A stretch of DNA of 64,000 nt from CAVPDG01 sp963702535. GTDB lineage: Bacteria; Chloroflexota; Anaerolineae; Anaerolineales; UBA4823. The position numbers were made by a program, and so were the translations under genes. Shown in pieces: positions 56,674 through 64,000 of the stretch. The stretch's first letter is position 1. Every line of letters begins with the position of its first letter. The stretch covers positions 109,798-173,797 of the forward strand of contig CAVPDG010000015.1 in assembly GCA_963702535.1 (NCBI GenBank), read 5' to 3'. The notes below the pieces were generated by a model that was not told the DNA's origin, made no database searches, and saw nothing but the letters and a program-made list of their open reading frames with translations.

Positions 56674-56705
56674 AAAACGGCGGTAGCCTGGGCTACTGCC
56701 GTTTT
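56674..56705 (-). terminator. Bidirectional-looking terminator after hpf
   Basis: A 13-bp stem (56674-56686 with 56693-56705, one G-T wobble) has a six-base loop and is flanked by AAAA and TTTT on the two strands. On the minus strand it ends the hpf transcript 27 bases after its stop. Confidence 0.85.
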
Positions 56706-56731
56706 ATGATCAGAACTCCATCCAGCGAAGC

Positions 56732-57301
56732 TTACCCGACTTCTGGCTCGATCAACCCAAAGGTCCCATCGCGCCGTTTGTAGAGCACGTTGACTGAATG
56801 CGTTACGGCGTTGTAGAAAATAAAGAAATTCTCGTGCCCCAGCAGGCTCATCTGCTCAAGAGCTTCCATCTCATCCATTGGATTTAATATGAAACGTTTC
56901 CGGCGGGCAATAATTGGGCCGAGTTCTGTGCTCTCCTCTTCCTCAGCCACTGTCTCGGGTGCAACTTCCGCGGCTGATCTGCCATCTCCTCTCCCACGGT
57001 TGCGTTTACCCTTGTACCGCTCAATCCTGCGCTGGAGCTTATCCAAGGCTTCATCCAACGCCGTGAAAATGTCATCGGCGCGCTCTTCGGAGCGGAGGAT
57101 ATAGCCCTTGCCTCTGACGGTGATTTGTGCAACTTGCCGATCGGATGCACTCCGGGCTGACTTTACATAGGCAACATCAACTCGTGCTTCTTCAATCCCT
57201 GGTAGATAGCGGTCCAGCTTTGACACTCGCTTGGTGACGTAGTCCTGAATGCGATCTGTTACTTCCATATTCCTTCCGTAAATTTCTACATCAAGCGTCA
57301 T
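56732..57301 (-). CDS. hpf: Long-form ribosome hibernation promoting factor
   Basis: 189 residues from ATG 57301, with a perfect AAGGAGG. Residues 3-100 are the S30AE domain (VEIYGRNMEVTDRIQDYVTKRVSKLDRYLP, ERADDIFTALDEALDKLQRRIERYKGK). After a charged linker the C-terminal dimerisation domain follows (FILNPMDEMEALEQMSLLGHENFFIFYNAVTHSVNVLYKRRDGTFGLIEP). Long HPF joins 70S ribosomes into inactive 100S dimers in stationary phase. The gene stands alone between a good promoter and a terminator. Confidence 0.96.
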   Translation of the reverse strand: MTLDVEIYGRNMEVTDRIQDYVTKRVSKLDRYLPGIEEARVDVAYVKSARSASDRQVAQITVRGKGYILRSEERADDIFTALDEALDKLQRRIERYKGKRNRGRGDGRSAAEVAPETVAEEEESTELGPIIARRKRFILNPMDEMEALEQMSLLGHENFFIFYNAVTHSVNVLYKRRDGTFGLIEPEVG

Positions 57302-57325
57302 GCCAGCCTCCTTTTCCTGAATTAT

Positions 57326-57355
57326 AGTATAGTACCATCCTGACCTTTGGGGCAA
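57326..57355 (-). promoter_or_regulatory. Promoter of hpf
   Basis: On the minus strand TTGCCC (57350-57355), 18 bases, TATACT (57326-57331), with a second TATAAT overlapping downstream. It overlaps no gene; comF ends at 57360. Confidence 0.6.
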
Positions 57356-57359
57356 GACA

Positions 57360-58076
57360 CTACAATGCCCTAGCCAGTGTGAGACAATAAACCTGGTCAG
57401 CTCCATCCATGCGCAGCGCAGAAGCACAGGCATCTAATGTAGCGGAGCTGGTGGCTACATCATCGATCAAAAGCACACTCTGGCTAGCAACGACATCCCG
57501 CCTGGCGCTGAATGCGCCAGACACATTTTCCTTCCTCTCAGCGATGGACAAGCCCACCTGTGAGTGGGTTTCGCGCCTCCTTTGCAGAGCTCCGGGCACA
57601 TAAGGCAGACCCAATGCCAGAGAGAAGGGGTGGGCGATGAGAGCCGCCTGATTATATCCACGTTCTTTCAAGCGTGCAATCCCAAGCGGAACAGGCGCTA
57701 CAATTCCCACGTTCCATCCTTGCGCCAGAAATACGGAGCAAAGCGGCTCGGCGAGCCTTTCTCCCAGGGCGATATTCTTCCGGTATTTTAATTGGTGGAG
57801 TGCGTTTCGTACCGGTCCATCAAAAGCAGCCCAGGATCTCAGCGCAGCGAAATTTGGGGGCGAATTCTTACACCTGGAGCACAATTCGCCAGATTGTAAC
57901 TGTTGACCGCAGCGCTTACAAATTGGAGGCTGTATAATGTGAACCTTACTCCTACAATCCGGGCACCACCGATCTCCCTTGCTCCCACAACCCCCACACA
58001 AAGGAGGATAGAGCCAATCCAATGCCGTCCAAAGCCTTTGATGAAGCCGGTACGCCGGTCGAGCCGGTCCGGTCAT
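57360..58076 (-). CDS. ComF family phosphoribosyltransferase-like protein
   Basis: 238 residues. The N-terminus has two zinc-binding clusters: CGGCGSKGDRWCPDC and CKRCGQQLQSGELCSRC. The phosphoribosyltransferase fold follows, with VPLGIARLKERGYNQA and the PRPP loop VLLIDDVATSSATL. ComF acts in DNA uptake and natural transformation at the cytoplasmic side. Tad pilus genes lie directly upstream, which would fit DNA uptake by a pilus. Its ATG lies 55 bases from tadC. Confidence 0.9.
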   Translation of the reverse strand: MTGPARPAYRLHQRLWTALDWLYPPLCGGCGSKGDRWCPDCRSKVHIIQPPICKRCGQQLQSGELCSRCKNSPPNFAALRSWAAFDGPVRNALHQLKYRKNIALGERLAEPLCSVFLAQGWNVGIVAPVPLGIARLKERGYNQAALIAHPFSLALGLPYVPGALQRRRETHSQVGLSIAERKENVSGAFSARRDVVASQSVLLIDDVATSSATLDACASALRMDGADQVYCLTLARAL

Positions 58077-58130
58077 ATGACGCCTCGGTCAGACCCGTGA
58101 TGTTGTCATGCTAACGGATTGATGATTGTG

Positions 58131-59084
58131 CTACCCACCGAACAGTACAGCATTGAGTGCAGAGCGCATCAACATGAGCAATGCAGGAGTCATCAGCACG
58201 ATGCAAATGGAAGGAAATATCAGGATCGCCATGGGGATCAGCATCTTAATGGGCGCTTTATGAGCTTCTTCCTCGGCGTGTTGCCGGCGTTTGATGCGCA
58301 TCTGGTCAGCCTGGATCCGCAGAACTTTAGCCATGCTAACACCGAGTTGCTCGCTTTGGATCACAGCCGCTACAAAGCTGGTCATCTCAGGAATACCCAT
58401 GCGGTCTGCCATATCCCGTAAAGCATCGCGCCTCAATTTGCCCAGTTGGATCTCGCGGATCACCCTGCCAAGCGCTAAAGCCAGCTCATTATCCCATTTC
58501 TCATACACCTTCGCCATTGCCCCATCGAAACCGAGCCCGGCTTCGACGCAAATCGTCAGCAAATCGAGCGCATCCGGCATGGCTTTGCGAATCTCTTTTT
58601 GCCGGCGTTGGATCTTGCTCGTCAATAACAGGTCAGGTAGATAAAAGCCAAAGAGGACGAAAAAAGCCACTATGAATAATTTTCGCCCCCAGCTCCAGTC
58701 TGGGAGACCAATCGTCATCATGAACAAGAGCAAGCCGCCGATAATAATTGCCGCCAAAAACCTGGATGCCCAGAAAATCGTAGGATCAATGCCGCGCGGA
58801 TTCCCAGCCAGCTCCAGGCGATGGGCTGTATTCTGCAAAGCATTTTGCGGAGTGAATTTGACAGCAAACTGCCCGAATTTTCGCGCTAGCGGGAAAACCA
58901 CCCGCTCGGTCAGCGGCTGAGATAGCTCAATCTCTTCCAGCGTCGCTGATTGTCCACGCATGGCATACTCAGCCAGTCTATCTTGCAGTGGATCATCGCC
59001 CTTGGTTTCACGCATACCAATAACAATGAGCGTTATCGCACCACCAACTACAACCAGTATGATCAGAATTAGCACAATCGTCAT
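58131..59084 (-). CDS. tadC: TadC-like pilus assembly membrane protein (T2SSF)
   Basis: 317 residues. An N-terminal helix (residues 2-22), two more near 105-140 and a last pair near 280-310 flank a T2SSF domain with AMPDALDLLTICVEAGLGFDGAMAKVYEKWDNELA and MSFVAAVIQSEQLGVSMAKVLRIQADQMRIKRRQHAEE. This inner-membrane platform protein works with TadB and the CpaF ATPase to extrude Flp-type pili. It lies 70 bases after tadB in one minus-strand run. Confidence 0.92.
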   Translation of the reverse strand: MTIVLILIILVVVGGAITLIVIGMRETKGDDPLQDRLAEYAMRGQSATLEEIELSQPLTERVVFPLARKFGQFAVKFTPQNALQNTAHRLELAGNPRGIDPTIFWASRFLAAIIIGGLLLFMMTIGLPDWSWGRKLFIVAFFVLFGFYLPDLLLTSKIQRRQKEIRKAMPDALDLLTICVEAGLGFDGAMAKVYEKWDNELALALGRVIREIQLGKLRRDALRDMADRMGIPEMTSFVAAVIQSEQLGVSMAKVLRIQADQMRIKRRQHAEEEAHKAPIKMLIPMAILIFPSICIVLMTPALLMLMRSALNAVLFGG

Positions 59085-59154
59085 GACAACGCCTCCTCCG
59101 AACTTGATCGCTCTAGATAATGAATCATCGGGTATTGAGCGGGTCCGGACATTA

Positions 59155-60123
59155 CTAGACCTCGATATTCGAAATCTTACGCATCACAAAAGAGCCAGCC
59201 ACGATCATTAGACCAGCGATTACAAGGGCAACAATACCCACAATGCGTGTTTCGGGATTAAAGAATTGCATCATGTAGGGGCGGTTGAGCACCCATAGGG
59301 CTCCGAAGATGAACAGCGGCATCATCGATAGGAAACGTCCCGAGTACATCACCTGCGATGTCAATACGCGGATCTCGCCCTTGATCCGCACACGCTCACG
59401 AATGGTGTGGGAGATCGTATCCAGGATTTCCGCCAGATTGCCGCCTACCTCCCGCTGAACATTCATGGCAGCCACAACCAGGTCGAGGTCTTCACTGGGA
59501 ATGCGCCGCAGTAGGTTCTCCAGGGCACGCTCCATCGTGATGCCTAACTGCATCTCTTGCACAACCCTACGGAATTCGTCGGATATCGGCGCCGGCAGTT
59601 CTCTACTCACCGCTTCCATTGCCTGCATGGTCGAATAACCGGCTCTCAAGCCATTAACCATTAAGTTCAGCATGTCGGCAAGCTGGTCATTGAAGCGGGT
59701 CAAGCGTTGGCTCTGCTGGCGACGCACATAAAAACGAGGCAGCATCATACCGATCAGGAGCCCGATAATACCCACGAGGATATTGCGCCCGAGGAAATAC
59801 CAGGAAAGCGCTCCGGCAGCCCCCCCGATCAGGATAACCACAAAAACATACTCGCCAGCCTTCAGCTTGAGATCGGCGCGCGCCAGTTCCCGCGCGACTT
59901 TTTCACCCCAGCTCGATTTCTCTACCTGGACGTTGAACCAATCTTTAACCGCCGCTGATTTTTCACCCTTACTGGCTTTCGCAGCGGCTTCATCTTCGAT
60001 ATAGCGACCCAGCCGCTCTTCTACCAAAGAGCGCTCACTGGTTACGGTGATGGCGATCCCAAGCACAAGCAGGATCAAAGCCACCCCCCCGCCCATCAGC
60101 AGAATTAATGGAAGAAGTGACAT
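59155..60123 (-). CDS. tadB: TadB-like pilus assembly membrane protein (T2SSF)
   Basis: 322 residues. One N-terminal helix, two central helices (residues 95-140) and two at the C-terminal end. The T2SSF domain shows FNDQLADMLNLMVNGLRAGYSTMQAMEAVSRELPAPISDEFRRVVQEMQLGITMERALENLLRR and VVAAMNVQREVGGNLAEIL. It forms the membrane platform of the Tad machine with TadC. The upstream cpaF gene ends 27 bases before it. Confidence 0.93.
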   Translation of the reverse strand: MSLLPLILLMGGGVALILLVLGIAITVTSERSLVEERLGRYIEDEAAAKASKGEKSAAVKDWFNVQVEKSSWGEKVARELARADLKLKAGEYVFVVILIGGAAGALSWYFLGRNILVGIIGLLIGMMLPRFYVRRQQSQRLTRFNDQLADMLNLMVNGLRAGYSTMQAMEAVSRELPAPISDEFRRVVQEMQLGITMERALENLLRRIPSEDLDLVVAAMNVQREVGGNLAEILDTISHTIRERVRIKGEIRVLTSQVMYSGRFLSMMPLFIFGALWVLNRPYMMQFFNPETRIVGIVALVIAGLMIVAGSFVMRKISNIEV

Positions 60124-60150
60124 AAGAATCCACCTATCGCTGAACTACGG

Positions 60151-61555
60151 CTAGTACCTTCGGCGCTCACCAATACCAAAAATGGTCGCAGGCAGATGGA
60201 TCCCAGCCGCTTCAATCTTATCGATGAACTTCGGACGCAGCCCGGTCGGTCGCAACCGTCCAATCACTTTGCCATCCTCATAACCGGATTGCTCGTACAT
60301 AAATATGTCCGTCATGGTGATAACTTCCCCTTCCATGCCGCTGACCTCGGTGACATTCGTAATCTTGCGTGTGCCGTCCCTGAGGCGTTCTTGATGCACA
60401 ACCACATCGATCGCTGATGCAAGCTGCTCACGAATGGCACGCACCGGCAGCTCCATACCCGCCATTAGCGCCATCGTTTCAATACGGGCTAAGGTATCGC
60501 GCGGGCTGTTCGAGTGGCAGGTCGTCATCGAGCCGTCATGACCGGTATTCATCGCCTGGAGCATGTCCAATGCCGCTTCGTCGCGGATTTCGCCCACGAT
60601 AATCCGGTCGGGGCGCATACGTAACGAGTTGATCACCAGCTGGCGAATTGTGACCTCGCCACGACCTTCTATGTTTGGAGGTCGTGACTCCAGGGTGACC
60701 ACATGCTCCTGCCTGAGCTGCAGTTCTGCTGCGTTTTCGATGGTGACGATGCGCTCATCATTGGGGATAAATTGAGACAAGATATTCAAAAGGGTTGTTT
60801 TACCGGAGCCCGTGCCACCAGAAATGATGATATTCAGCCTTGCCTCGACGCATGCCTTGAGAAACTGCAACGCTTCGGATGTGATCGTTCCGAATTGGAT
60901 GAGCTGCTCCAGGGAGATCGGATTCTTAAAGAACTTACGGATGGTGATTACCGGACCTACCAGCGAGATAGGAGGAATGACGGCGTTGACACGCGAGCCA
61001 TCCGGCAAGCGTGCATCAACATACGGGCTCGAACTCGTCAATCCGGCGTCCGAGCGGCGCCACAATCCGGTCGATGATGCGCATGACATGATCATCACTC
61101 TCAAACGTAAAGGGCACACGATGGATCTTGCCCGCACGCTCGATATAGATATTCTTGGCGCCGTTGACCATGACCTCAGTGATGGTATCGTCATCTAGAA
61201 GCGGCTGCAGCGGACCGAAACCCAGTATCTCGGCTGCGATCTGCTCGAAGAGGCGGTGCCGCTCCGGACGTGATAGAACGATATTCTCTTCCGACAATAC
61301 TTGCTCAAAGAGATCCTGGATAGTGGACCGGACCTCGTTGACCTTGGAGATATCCATGGAAGGGTCCAGCTCAGCCAATAGCCGGTTCTGGACGCGGGTT
61401 TTCAGGTCCAGGTACGTATCACGTTGTGTGCTGGCGCCCGGAGCCGCAACCCGGCGTGCCTGCAGTGTCATGACCCTGGATCGATTATCGCTATCCGAAT
61501 CAGCCGAACCGTTCGGATTTCCCTGTCCTTGTTCTATCCTTTTGAGTAGAGACAT
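60151..61555 (-). CDS. cpaF: CpaF/TadA secretion ATPase, one frameshift
   Basis: About 467 residues once an extra T near 61033 is removed, when RRIDESSPYVDARLPDGSRVN reads through. The N-terminal domain has LLAELDPSMDISKVNEV and GPLQPLLDDDTITEVMVNG. The motor domain has Walker A SGGTGSGKTTLLNIL, the Asp box TIENAAELQL, Walker B RIIVGEIRDEAALDML and the His box TGHDGSMTTCHSN. It drives assembly, and possibly retraction, of Flp/Tad pili from the cytoplasmic face. It is 18 bases downstream of the CpaE gene. Confidence 0.93.
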
Positions 61556-61573
61556 CGCTCACAGCTCCTGTCG

Positions 61574-62841
61574 TTATTTCTTCATCAAGCGCTTTGATGT
61601 GCTACCGGCTATAATTTTTTCTTGATCCGTTTCCAAGGAAGATAACTCCACCAGGCGTTGGCGTACGATTTCTGCAAGCGACAGAAAAGCACGCGAGATC
61701 GGTCGGGATTTATCTTCAAGAATGAAAGGTCGCCCCCGATTGATCGACGGGATGACCGTACGCTCATCGTATGGCAAAACTGCTGATATTTCGTGTTTGA
61801 AGCTCTCTCCTACCTTCTCGGGAGTGATCGAAATACGTTTATCGAAACGATTCATCACAAACAAGATCCGCTTGCGGTTGATCTTGAGCACGTCCGCCAG
61901 ATCAAGGAACAAACGCGAATTCTTGATAGACGGAATATCCTGGTTGGTCAACAAGATGACCATGTCGCTGATATCTACCGCAGATAGCGTGACATCATCC
62001 ATTGCAGATGAGGTATCCACGATAATGTAGGAATACAATTTCCTCAGGTATTGTAGAACTTTGGCAAACTGTTCCCCAGCGACGCCTTCAGCATACTCCG
62101 GTCGCGAGGGCGACGGCAATATTTTTACACCCGTCAGGGAATGCGTCAGAAGGACTTCCTCGATGAACTCAGGGTCAAGCTCATCAGCCCGAGAGGCAAG
62201 ATCTGCCACGCTGTTCTTCCCTTGCTCGTTGAGGAAAACCGAGACGTCGCCAAATTGGAGATTGCCATCTACCAGGATGACAGGGGTTTCTTCATTGTGA
62301 AGGATCATAGCCAGGTTGACAGCCAGCATGGTGCAGCCGGTGCCTCCCTTTGGGCTGTAAACCGTGATGATCTTGCCATAACTGACATCTGAGGCAACCG
62401 TAGCTGTTGCACTTGACCCCGCGGACTGGGAACACGTTGGGGTCTTCGCTCTCTCTTCCTGAGCCATCCTACCGGCTCGCCGGATTGCCGATGTCAGCTC
62501 GTCCACTGAGGGGGGTTTTGTTAAAAGTCCCGCGCCCCAGCCATCATAGCCCGACGCATGTAATTGGGATCCCCTTGTACAGAGAGGATCACAATCTGTA
62601 CGAACGGCATCGCTTTGCGGATGGTTTCAGTAGCCACGATGCCATCGATGTCTGGCATGTTGATATCCATGATAACGACATCTGGCTTTGTCTCTTTTGT
62701 CAGATCAATCCCTTCACGACCCGTGCGCCCGACTCCAACGACCTCGAAATCGTTTTCGAATTGCAAGAGCTTACGGATATTCTCCCGTGTTTCCGGAATA
62801 TCATCAACAATCAAGACGCGGATCTTATCGCCTACTGCCAT
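61574..62841 (-). CDS. cpaE: CpaE-like receiver-MinD ATPase, one frameshift
   Basis: 422 residues if one T is added to the run at 62523-62526; then GARDF continues as LTKPPSVDELTSAIRRAG. Residues 1-125 are a receiver domain with VLIVDD (Asp13, Asp14), the phosphorylation Asp in VIMDINMPDIDG (Asp59) and Lys109. The second part is a deviant-Walker MinD/ParA ATPase (SPKGGTGCTMLAVNLA at about 163-178, FLNEQGKN, YIIVDTSSAMDDVTLSAV). CpaE localises the Tad pilus machine in the cell. The receiver here retains a full acidic pocket, so it may be a real phospho-switch. Confidence 0.92.
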
Positions 62842-62880
62842 CCAATTTCTCCTCGGAAATCCATCAACAACCCGACAATG

Positions 62881-64000
62881 TTACGGCACTGGGGTTGGAG
62901 AGGTCGCATAAATTGTGAAATCGGTCTGCGGAAGCTCCTTGTTGGGCTGCATACCGGTTGGCAATTTGGCTGGCACGGATACATTATACTGTTCCAGGAG
63001 AAATTGAAGCGTCACGGACTCGGTATTCACCCTGGTATCGTCGCCGGCTGGGCGAAGCGCCAACGTCAATTTAGCGCCACTGAAGATCAAATAGTTTAAC
63101 GTAATTGCATCCTGTGGAGTTACGATTAACGTGATCAGATCTGGTGCAGGGGGTTCCGGAGCAGGTGTTGGTTGAGCGCCGCCAGGTTGTGGGGTTGGCT
63201 CGGCTTCCACGTTCACCGCTTCCGTTTCATCTTTGGTCGAAAAATTTCCCACCTGCAACACGACGGCATCCTGCAGTAGGTTTTGACTGACCAGCCGTGG
63301 TCGTTGGTCTGGCTCCGAAGGCACGTGATAGAAGGTCTGGGCCAGGATCGGGTCGGTAACAACCCGTCCCACGGTTCCACCACCGCCGCCGCTGACCACG
63401 ACAATCGAGCTGGTCTGCATGCTCACAGACGTGGTACCCGAACCGCCTGCACCTTCACCGCCCACCTGTCCGGAGATGGATCCTTCACCCGTTCCCGGAG
63501 CGATGATACCAATATTCCGGTTTGGCAACGAGGTTTGAAAATCCGGGTCGATATCGATGAAGTTCATCGCTACAATGACGTTGACATGGTCGCCCGGACA
63601 TGGGGCATACGAGACGCTGGAGAGCCTGTCGATCGGTATAGATACCGCCACCATGCCGCGTGGAATTGTCAAAGCCGCATTCGAGCCAGTCGATGAGAGC
63701 TGCTCGGCGCTTTCAACAACCATGCTGCTGGTAAGCGGAATGCCCAAATCGAGGTCAAACTTTGCCAGCTTGCCCTCGGCGTCGCTGATATTGGTATACA
63801 TCCCCTGGATAAACAGCTCTTGTTGGATGGGGATCATTCCCATCACATCCGCCGTCAGTGCAGCCCTTCTGGGCACCTTCTGCGTCAACACAATGATGTT
63901 GACGGTTGTAACCACCGGCGTGGGTTGTGCTTCAGTAGTCGCACCGTTGCTCGATGGAACCAGGAAACGCTGCCAGATCACCACCAACGCAACCAGACCT
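62881..64000 (-). CDS. cpaB: CpaB/RcpC Flp pilus assembly protein, start outside window
   Basis: At least 373 residues; the frame stays open through the window edge, where a hydrophobic helix (LVALVVIWQRFLVP) is still being read. The SAF-type domain follows (VVTTVNIIVLTQKVPRRAALTADVMGM), then GIPLTSSMVVESAEQLSS, AALTIPRGMVAVSIPIDRLSSVSYAPCPGDHVNVIVAMNFID, the CpaB core. An inserted Gly/Ser-rich stretch (residues 185-215) and a C-terminal Pro/Thr segment are unusual in length. CpaB holds the secretin or cell-wall-linked part of Tad pili; in a monoderm it may bind peptidoglycan. It is first in the visible Tad run. Confidence 0.9.
   Translation of the reverse strand, partial: GLVALVVIWQRFLVPSSNGATTEAQPTPVVTTVNIIVLTQKVPRRAALTADVMGMIPIQQELFIQGMYTNISDAEGKLAKFDLDLGIPLTSSMVVESAEQLSSTGSNAALTIPRGMVAVSIPIDRLSSVSYAPCPGDHVNVIVAMNFIDIDPDFQTSLPNRNIGIIAPGTGEGSISGQVGGEGAGGSGTTSVSMQTSSIVVVSGGGGGTVGRVVTDPILAQTFYHVPSEPDQRPRLVSQNLLQDAVVLQVGNFSTKDETEAVNVEAEPTPQPGGAQPTPAPEPPAPDLITLIVTPQDAITLNYLIFSGAKLTLALRPAGDDTRVNTESVTLQFLLEQYNVSVPAKLPTGMQPNKELPQTDFTIYATSPTPVP

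Noticed and set aside
61574..62841. Programmed frameshift in cpaE
   Set aside because: TTTT is a slippery run, but no stimulatory structure is evident and many other genes carry random single-base shifts, so an error is simpler.
1..64000. tRNA, rRNA, insertion sequences, prophage or att sites
   Set aside because: No cloverleaf, rRNA-like, transposase, integrase or flanking-repeat pattern was seen by eye; a covariance search would settle small RNAs.

Overview
The window looks like chromosome of a Chloroflexota bacterium, most likely class Anaerolineae. This is an inference from content: GC-rich DNA, secreted proteins with beta-structured repeats, a membrane-anchored NACHT/HEAT protein, YfhO-like and GT-C-like membrane proteins beside MoxR/DUF58, and a Tad/Flp pilus locus with a receiver-fused CpaE. 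No rRNA, tRNA, CRISPR array, transposase or integrase was recognised. No gene-free stretch exceeds about 210 bases.

Layout. 1-4.8 kb (+): exopolysaccharide genes (partial glycosyltransferase, flippase, pyruvyl-transferase-like protein, second glycosyltransferase). 4.8-16 kb: a surface-protein island with a small lipoprotein, a secreted protein, a Stf0-like sulfotransferase, then four minus-strand genes (Pmp-like repeat protein, HTH-TM-Kelch protein, LVIVD propeller, large multidomain protein) whose products all end in a similar short hydrophobic-Pro motif. 16-26 kb: nucleosidase, HD hydrolase, OsmC, histone-deacetylase-like protein, then AlaX, FAD oxidoreductase and a DHA2 transporter, then a HypE-like protein coupled to a phosphodiester-glycosidase/SH3 protein. 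26-28.4 kb: PAS-GAF-HD-GYP sensor.

28.4-39.7 kb (-): a seven-gene run in which two GT-C-like proteins alternate with two YfhO-like proteins, followed by a third multipass protein, MoxR and DUF58. 39.8-43 kb (+): zinc-ribbon coiled-coil protein and membrane NACHT-HEAT protein. 43-48.2 kb (-): envelope redox and housekeeping run (L,D-transpeptidase, CcdA, glutaredoxin-like, DUF2085, PgeF, YggS, YggT, DUF167). 48.3-51.5 kb (-): a copper operon csoR-copZ-copA with promoter, operator and an intercistronic hairpin. 51.5-56.6 kb: thioredoxin lipoprotein, then TlpA-Lgt-DUF302-pteridine-reductase-like-folB-folK (+), facing folE (-). 56.7-58.1 kb: hpf and comF. 58.1-64 kb (-): Tad pilus genes tadC, tadB, cpaF, cpaE and partial cpaB.

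The sequence carries many single-base frameshifts (about 40 by my reading). They are dense in the first 17 kb and sparse later. Nearly all can be repaired by one base, often in a short homopolymer, and reading resumes with conserved sequence. I treat most broken genes as one gene each and give the whole span; sequencing or assembly error is the most economical explanation, but true decay cannot be excluded from sequence alone.
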